Below are positions 59,411 to 64,000 of a DNA stretch of 64,000 nt, in pieces. A program made the translations under genes and the position numbers. Origin of the DNA: Thiomicrorhabdus sp. (GTDB taxonomy: Bacteria > Pseudomonadota > Gammaproteobacteria > Thiomicrospirales > Thiomicrospiraceae). The stretch covers positions 1,570,985-1,634,984 of the forward strand of contig NZ_OY759719.1 in assembly GCF_963662555.1 (NCBI RefSeq). The letters run 5' to 3'. Within the stretch, counting starts at the first letter, position 1; the number at the start of each line of letters is the position of its first letter. The notes beneath the pieces are model-generated. The model had not been told where the DNA came from. It worked only from the letters and a program-made list of their open reading frames with translations, and did not search any database.

Positions 59411-60805
59411 ATGGGTTTCATTTGGTCAGTTATTGGTTTTGTTTTAGTAATGGGGGTAATTGTTACCATTCATGAATGGGGGCATTACCAAGTAGCACGT
59501 TGGTTTAATATTAAAGTGCTCAAATTTTCTATTGGCTTTGGTAAACCTATTTATTCTAAAAGAGGTCGTGAGACAGAGTTTGTTATTGCGCAAATTCCTC
59601 TTGGTGGCTATGTTAAATTTGCCGACGAAAGAGAGGCCGAAGTTGCACCAGAAGATTTACCACGAGCTTTTAACAGACAGTCTGTCTATAAACGTTTTGC
59701 TGTAGTTGCAGCAGGTCCGTTAATCAACCTTTTATTTGCATGGCTTGTATTTACTGCCATGTATATGGTTGGCACTACGGGTATGAAGCCAATTGTTTCT
59801 GGTTTTACTGAGGGCTCTCCTATTGAACTTTCTTTAAAAGATGCAAGACTGCCATTAGAAAATTTCCAGGCCTGGTCGGTAACTCAAGTAAATAACCAAG
59901 GTGTCTATAGTTGGCAAATGGTTAATCAACAAATTTTGCAATCTTTAGCAAAAGGCGATAAATCAATAAGTTTTAATTTAGAGTCTATTGATGGCTCTCA
60001 GGTGTTGCTAGCCCATAATGTTAATTTATCTGCTATCGATATCAATCAGCCTAAACAAAACTGGTTGGCTTTGTTAGGTTTTAAGCCGACCAAGCCAATA
60101 ATTCCAGCCGTGATTGGTCAAGTTGTTGAAGGAGGCCCAGCGGATAAAGCGGGATTAAAAGAGGGGGATAAAATTCTCTCAATTAATAAAAAGCCCATTC
60201 ACAGTTGGCAAGATTTTGTTAAAGTAGTGCAGTCTCAGCCAAACCAGCAGATTGAAATAGGATTTGAAAGGAATGAAGCCTCTTTTAATAAAAAATTAGT
60301 GCTTGGTTCTACAACTCTGGATGATGGAAGCCAATTGGGCAAGATGGGTGTTGGCGTAAAAGTAGATGAACAGACTCTAGCTCCTTATACCGTAAAGATT
60401 CAATATGGTTTTATTGATGCCTTTACTCATGCTTATCAACGCAGTGTTGATTTATTTGTGATGAGTCTTGTAATGCTTAAACGGATGGTGATTGGTGAGG
60501 TGAGTACCAGTAATCTTTCTGGTCCGTTAAGTATTGCACAATTTTCAGGGCAAGCCGTTCAGTCCGGTTTGGTCGCTTTTTTAAGCTTATTAGGTTTGTT
60601 AAGTTTAAGTATTGGTATTTTGAATTTATTACCAATACCTGTTTTAGATGGGGGACATTTAGTGTATTACCTCATCGAGATGATAAAAGGTTCCCCTGTT
60701 AGTGAACAGGTTATGGCAGTCGGACAAACAATAGGCTTGGTTTTGCTTGTTGGTTTAACGTTTTTGGCTTTATTTAATGATGTAATAAGAATATCCCATG
60801 GTTAA
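59411..60805 (+). CDS. rseP: site-2 zinc metalloprotease RseP
   Basis: A 464-residue inner-membrane protease that cleaves anti-sigma factor RseA and remnant signal peptides. HEWGH (zinc motif HExxH) lies in the first membrane segment, two PDZ domains are in the middle (the second around GGPADKAGLKEGDKILSI), and NLLPIPVLDGGHLVYYLIE holds the third zinc ligand. ATG 59411 is preferred over TTG 59402. It overlaps bamA by 8 nt. A CCAGGCCTGGT copy codes Gln-Ala-Trp. Confidence 0.95.
   Translation: MGFIWSVIGFVLVMGVIVTIHEWGHYQVARWFNIKVLKFSIGFGKPIYSKRGRETEFVIAQIPLGGYVKFADEREAEVAPEDLPRAFNRQSVYKRFAVVAAGPLINLLFAWLVFTAMYMVGTTGMKPIVSGFTEGSPIELSLKDARLPLENFQAWSVTQVNNQGVYSWQMVNQQILQSLAKGDKSISFNLESIDGSQVLLAHNVNLSAIDINQPKQNWLALLGFKPTKPIIPAVIGQVVEGGPADKAGLKEGDKILSINKKPIHSWQDFVKVVQSQPNQQIEIGFERNEASFNKKLVLGSTTLDDGSQLGKMGVGVKVDEQTLAPYTVKIQYGFIDAFTHAYQRSVDLFVMSLVMLKRMVIGEVSTSNLSGPLSIAQFSGQAVQSGLVAFLSLLGLLSLSIGILNLLPIPVLDGGHLVYYLIEMIKGSPVSEQVMAVGQTIGLVLLVGLTFLALFNDVIRISHG
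59866..59876 (+). repeat. dispersed palindrome copy 17, inside coding sequence
   Basis: CCAGGCCTGGT with T on the left side. Read as Phe-Gln-Ala-Trp in rseP, close to the first PDZ region. Confidence 0.82.
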
Positions 60806-63101
60806 TATGTTTCAAAAAAAATCTTCAAATAGCATTTTATCGGCAGCAATTGCTTCCTTGTTATTCACTCCAAGTATCGCTTTTGCTTTTACTGTTAAAG
60901 ACATTAAGGTTGAAGGCTCAAATAAAATTGGTTTTGAAACAATCAATAGTTATTTATCGGTAAAACCAGGCGATGAACTCGATAGCCAATCTGTTCAAGA
61001 AAGTATTCAGCGTTTATATAAAACTGGTTTTTTCCAGGATGTATCGCTCTACAAAAACGATAATGGAACTTTGGTGGTTAAAGTCGTTGAAAGACCATCT
61101 ATTGCAGATATTAAAATCAAAGGTAACTCTTTAATTGAAACCGATGTGCTAAATAAAGCATTGGATGGTTTAGGGATTAAGAAAGGTCGTATTTACAACC
61201 AGATTCAGATGGATCATGTTGTTGTTGATTTAAAACGTCGTTATCAAAACCAAGGTTACTATGCTGCGGTAATAGATATTGTTTCAAAAACGTTACCGCG
61301 TAACCGTGTAGAGCTTACCATTGATATTAAAGAGGGTGAGCCAGCAAAAATTGGCCGTATTAGCCTAGTTGGTAATAAGGTTTTTTCTGATGCTCGCTTA
61401 AAGTCGCTTATGCAAATGACCGAGCACGCAGCGTTTGGCAGTGGCGACAAATACTCTAAGCCAAAAATGCAAGCAGATATTGAGACTATCAAATCTTACT
61501 ACTTGGACAGAGGGTATGCGGAATTTAAAATAGACTCTTCTCAAGTGAGTATTTCGGCAGATAAAACTAAAGTATTTACTACGATTAATATGACTGAAGG
61601 TGCTTTATACACTATCTCAAAAATTGGTTATGTTGGTGAGTTAATTGTTGGTAAAAAAGAACTTGAATCTTTAACTCCTTTTAAAAAAGGGGATAATTTT
61701 TCACGTGCGGCGGTTATTGAAGCTGTTAACGCTATTCGTGATCGTTTAAGTGAAGAGGGATATGCATTTGCTGAAGTGGTTCCTGAAACTAGTTTTGATA
61801 GAAAAAAGCGCACAATTGCTATTAACTTTAAAATTGAACCTAAAAAGCGTGTTTATATCAGACGTATTGAAGTTGAAGGTAATACCCGTACTCGTGACCA
61901 TGTTGTTCGTCGTGAAATGAGACAGCTTGAAAGTGCACCTTATTCTTTAAAAATGGTTCGCCAATCTAAGCAACGACTTCAAAGATTAGGTTTCTTTAAA
62001 AGTTCTGACATCGAAACAAGAAGAGTTTCTGCTGACCAAGTTGACTTAATTGTTAAAGTAGAAGAGCAGCCAACAGGATCGTTTTCTGCAGGTGTTGGAT
62101 ATTCTCAGCTTGATGGTGTGAGTTTTAATTTAGGCGTTTCGGAACGTAACTTTATAGGTAGTGGTAATAAACTTAATTTTAATGTTGCTACCAGTGCGGC
62201 TAGAAAATCAGCCGATATTGGGGTAACTAACCCATATTTTACCCAGGATGGTGTCAGCTTAGGTGGAAGCATATATTACAGTGAAATTGATGCTACACAG
62301 CTTGATATTGCTGAATATACTACTAATAACCTTGGTTTAAGACTGACACTTGGTTATCCTTTAAGTGAAAATAACTCGTTAAACTACGGATTAAAGTTTG
62401 ACTCTCAAGAGCTAGTGTGTGCTGATGCCTTTACTTATTGTAAAGACTATATTAGTGAGTTCGGAAAGTCTTCTAATTCTGTTATTGCTACAGTTGGTTG
62501 GTATCATAACTCTACGAATGGCTTTTACTTTCCAACCAAAGGTCAAAAAACCAGTTTATCTTTAGAAGCAGTTGTGCCTTCAACCTCTAAAACACCTTAT
62601 TATAAGGTCTACGCGGATGAAAACTGGTATCAGCCACTAACAGATAACTTTACGATGCAGCTTAAAACTGGATTAGCTTTTGGAGATGGTTATGGGGATA
62701 TTAATTCATTGCCATTTTATAAAAAGTTCTATGCTGGAGGCATCGGTACGGTAAGAGGTTTTGAGCCAAACTCTTTAGGGCCTAGATACGATTTAGCAAC
62801 GGATGGAAGTAATACTCCAACTGGTGGTAGTGTTAAAATTACAGGTACGGCTGGAGTTGTATTCCCTGTTCCCTTTATTGAAGATTCAAGTAATGCTCGT
62901 GTGAGTTTATTCTTCGATTTTGGTAATGTTTTCAATTCATTTGATACAGTTGAAGCAAATGAGCTTAGAACATCTGCAGGTATTGGTGTTTCTTGGATCA
63001 CACCAGTAGGGCCTTTAACATTCAGTATTGCTCAACCTATTTCATACACTAAAGACGATAAACTACAGACATTCCAGTTTACTCTTGGAACAGGATTCTA
63101 A
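60798..63101 (+). CDS. bamA: outer-membrane protein assembly factor BamA
   Basis: A 767-residue Omp85 protein, the core of the machinery that folds outer-membrane proteins. A signal peptide (to about residue 27, SIAFAF) is followed by five POTRA domains (about 28-425, e.g. VKDIKVEGSNKIGFETI at the first) and a 16-strand beta-barrel including the VRGF motif (GGIGTVRGFEPNSLG) and the C-terminal Phe (QFTLGTGF). It overlaps rseP and is followed by ompH. Confidence 0.97.
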   Translation: MVNMFQKKSSNSILSAAIASLLFTPSIAFAFTVKDIKVEGSNKIGFETINSYLSVKPGDELDSQSVQESIQRLYKTGFFQDVSLYKNDNGTLVVKVVERPSIADIKIKGNSLIETDVLNKALDGLGIKKGRIYNQIQMDHVVVDLKRRYQNQGYYAAVIDIVSKTLPRNRVELTIDIKEGEPAKIGRISLVGNKVFSDARLKSLMQMTEHAAFGSGDKYSKPKMQADIETIKSYYLDRGYAEFKIDSSQVSISADKTKVFTTINMTEGALYTISKIGYVGELIVGKKELESLTPFKKGDNFSRAAVIEAVNAIRDRLSEEGYAFAEVVPETSFDRKKRTIAINFKIEPKKRVYIRRIEVEGNTRTRDHVVRREMRQLESAPYSLKMVRQSKQRLQRLGFFKSSDIETRRVSADQVDLIVKVEEQPTGSFSAGVGYSQLDGVSFNLGVSERNFIGSGNKLNFNVATSAARKSADIGVTNPYFTQDGVSLGGSIYYSEIDATQLDIAEYTTNNLGLRLTLGYPLSENNSLNYGLKFDSQELVCADAFTYCKDYISEFGKSSNSVIATVGWYHNSTNGFYFPTKGQKTSLSLEAVVPSTSKTPYYKVYADENWYQPLTDNFTMQLKTGLAFGDGYGDINSLPFYKKFYAGGIGTVRGFEPNSLGPRYDLATDGSNTPTGGSVKITGTAGVVFPVPFIEDSSNARVSLFFDFGNVFNSFDTVEANELRTSAGIGVSWITPVGPLTFSIAQPISYTKDDKLQTFQFTLGTGF

Positions 63102-63214
63102 AGAGTAGACGTACTTTAAGACACGAATTTATTTCGGTGTTTATTACATCGATAAAATTTTTAAGGTAAAATTGCTTAACGCATATAAAAACAGATAAAA
63201 CGGACGGATTTTCA

Positions 63215-63751
63215 ATGCAAAAACTTTTAAAAACTGCCTTTGCTATCGGCTTTATGGTTTTTTCAACAGCCTCATTTTCAGAAACTGGAGTAAAGTTAGG
63301 TGTTGTAAATGTTGCTTTATTACTTGAGCAAGCTCCGCAAGCTAAACTTGCCACAGCCTCACTTGAAAAAGAGTTTTCTCCTCAGCAGTCCGAGTTAAAA
63401 AGTTTAGCGGGAAATTTAGAAAAAAAACAAGCGGATTATCAAAAAAATAAGACGGTCATGAGTGATGCTCAAAAGGTAAGCAAAGAGCGTGAAATTTCGA
63501 TGTTAACTCGTGAGATTCAAAGACGTCGTAATGATGTTCAAGAGTTGTTGAATTTAAGAAGAAATGAAGAGTTGGCAAAATTACAAAAAATAGTAAATGA
63601 TGCTATTAAAGAAATTGGTCAAAAGCAGGGTTTTGACTTGATTCTATATGAAGGTATTGCTTATACCAACAAACGTATTGATATTACAAATGACGTACTT
63701 ACCCATTTAAAAGCCGTTAGTAAAAAGCAGCGTTCTGAATTTAATAAATAA
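63215..63751 (+). CDS. periplasmic chaperone OmpH/Skp
   Basis: A 178-residue precursor. The signal peptide (MQKLLKTAFAIGFMVFSTASFS) is followed by KLGVVNVALLLEQAPQAK, a long Lys/Glu-rich coiled-coil hairpin and a C-terminal strand pair (GFDLILYEGIAYTNKRIDIT), the layout of Skp, which holds unfolded outer-membrane proteins for BamA. It lies in the standard bamA-skp-lpxD position. Confidence 0.93.
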   Translation: MQKLLKTAFAIGFMVFSTASFSETGVKLGVVNVALLLEQAPQAKLATASLEKEFSPQQSELKSLAGNLEKKQADYQKNKTVMSDAQKVSKEREISMLTREIQRRRNDVQELLNLRRNEELAKLQKIVNDAIKEIGQKQGFDLILYEGIAYTNKRIDITNDVLTHLKAVSKKQRSEFNK

Positions 63752-63765
63752 TTCAGGGGAAATCT

Positions 63766-64000
63766 GTGCAATTAAAAAAAGTTATTCATCACCTTAGTGA
63801 ACATGGTTTAAATGTAGAGCTAATTGGTGATGATTCTATCGAGATTTCTCAAGTATCTGGTCTAGATATTGCAAAAAAAAATGAGATTTCTTTTCTAACC
63901 GATAAAAAATACCTTCCACATTTACGATCTTCTTTAGCATCGGCGGTACTGCTGACAAAACAGAATGTTGGTGATTATTCTTTTACTCAAGTGGTTGTTG
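63766..64000 (+). CDS. lpxD: UDP-3-O-acylglucosamine N-acyltransferase LpxD, 3' truncated by the window edge
   Basis: The first 78 codons of the lipid A acyltransferase. GTG at 63766 follows AGGGGA. The translation begins VQLKKVIHHLSEHGLNVELI, and continues with SGLDIAKKNEISFLTDKKYL, matching the N-terminal uridine-binding domain of LpxD (the ITxFLxNxKY-type segment). The hexapeptide-repeat domain lies beyond the window. Position after ompH supports the call. Confidence 0.9.
   Translation, partial: MQLKKVIHHLSEHGLNVELIGDDSIEISQVSGLDIAKKNEISFLTDKKYLPHLRSSLASAVLLTKQNVGDYSFTQVVV

Noticed and set aside
1..64000. CRISPR arrays, prophage, toxin-antitoxin or restriction-modification loci
   Set aside because: No regularly spaced direct repeats, phage structural genes, or recognisable toxin-antitoxin or restriction-modification pairs were seen; the window is largely core genome.

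Overview
The window is an AT-rich, gene-dense stretch of a gammaproteobacterial chromosome. The gene content points to a sulfur-oxidising chemolithoautotroph, probably of the Thiomicrospira / Thiomicrorhabdus / Hydrogenovibrio group. Three things suggest this: a SoxB thiosulfohydrolase, a Tat-exported polysulfide/thiosulfate/tetrathionate-type molybdoenzyme, and the canonical gammaproteobacterial glnD-map / rpsB-tsf-pyrH-frr-uppS-cdsA-rseP-bamA-ompH-lpxD locus. The genus is inferred, not demonstrated. No rRNA, tRNA, prophage, CRISPR array or intact insertion sequence was recognised.

Layout. 0-1 kb: 5'-truncated RluA-type pseudouridine synthase and a YcgN-type Cys-cluster protein. 1.4-8.5 kb: membrane cytochrome c, then a three-subunit molybdoenzyme followed by a TorD-like chaperone translationally coupled to a HybE-like chaperone. 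8.7-21.9 kb: housekeeping genes (mrp, slyD-like, hemJ, rimO, trhP plus ferredoxin, DNA glycosylase, GST), a divergent pair with Fur-box-like sites, and a PhnD-PAS-GGDEF-EAL protein. 22-31 kb: a chemoreceptor with an N-terminal frame problem, UbiA-type prenyltransferase, cysM, CYTH protein, TolC and a peptide-binding lipoprotein. 30.4-33.8 kb: a ferritin-like DUF2202 protein behind a c-di-GMP-I (GEMM) riboswitch, an L,D-transpeptidase and two peptide-permease genes without ATPases. 33.8-39.8 kb: a TtrSR-like two-component system divergent from soxB, and a DUF4395 protein. 40-50.5 kb: MOSC protein, nagZ, mscS, START protein, murB, an NSS transporter, dapE, an ArsC-like protein and dapD. 50.6-64 kb: glnD and map on the minus strand, then the translation and envelope-biogenesis block on the plus strand. 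dxr is absent from both of its usual positions there.

The most unusual signal is a dispersed palindrome with full form TTTACCAGGCCTGGTAAA. Seventeen copies of its core CAGGCCTG were found by eye, fourteen of them as CAGGCCTGGT, about one per 4 kb. Copies lie both between genes and inside unrelated genes in three reading frames, and two between-gene copies are the centres of 28-bp and 38-bp perfect palindromes. It behaves like a genome-wide sequence signal (a highly iterated palindrome or uptake-like word) rather than a gene-linked operator. A second repeat class is a pair of small fold-back elements (96 and 159 bp) with IS5-like ends and apparent target duplications, each placed in a divergent promoter region.

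Regulatory themes: c-di-GMP (a GGDEF-EAL protein and a c-di-GMP riboswitch), periplasmic PhnD-type ligand sensing (used by two different signalling proteins), and iron (Fur-like boxes). All coordinates, starts and motifs were read by eye; no database search was run.
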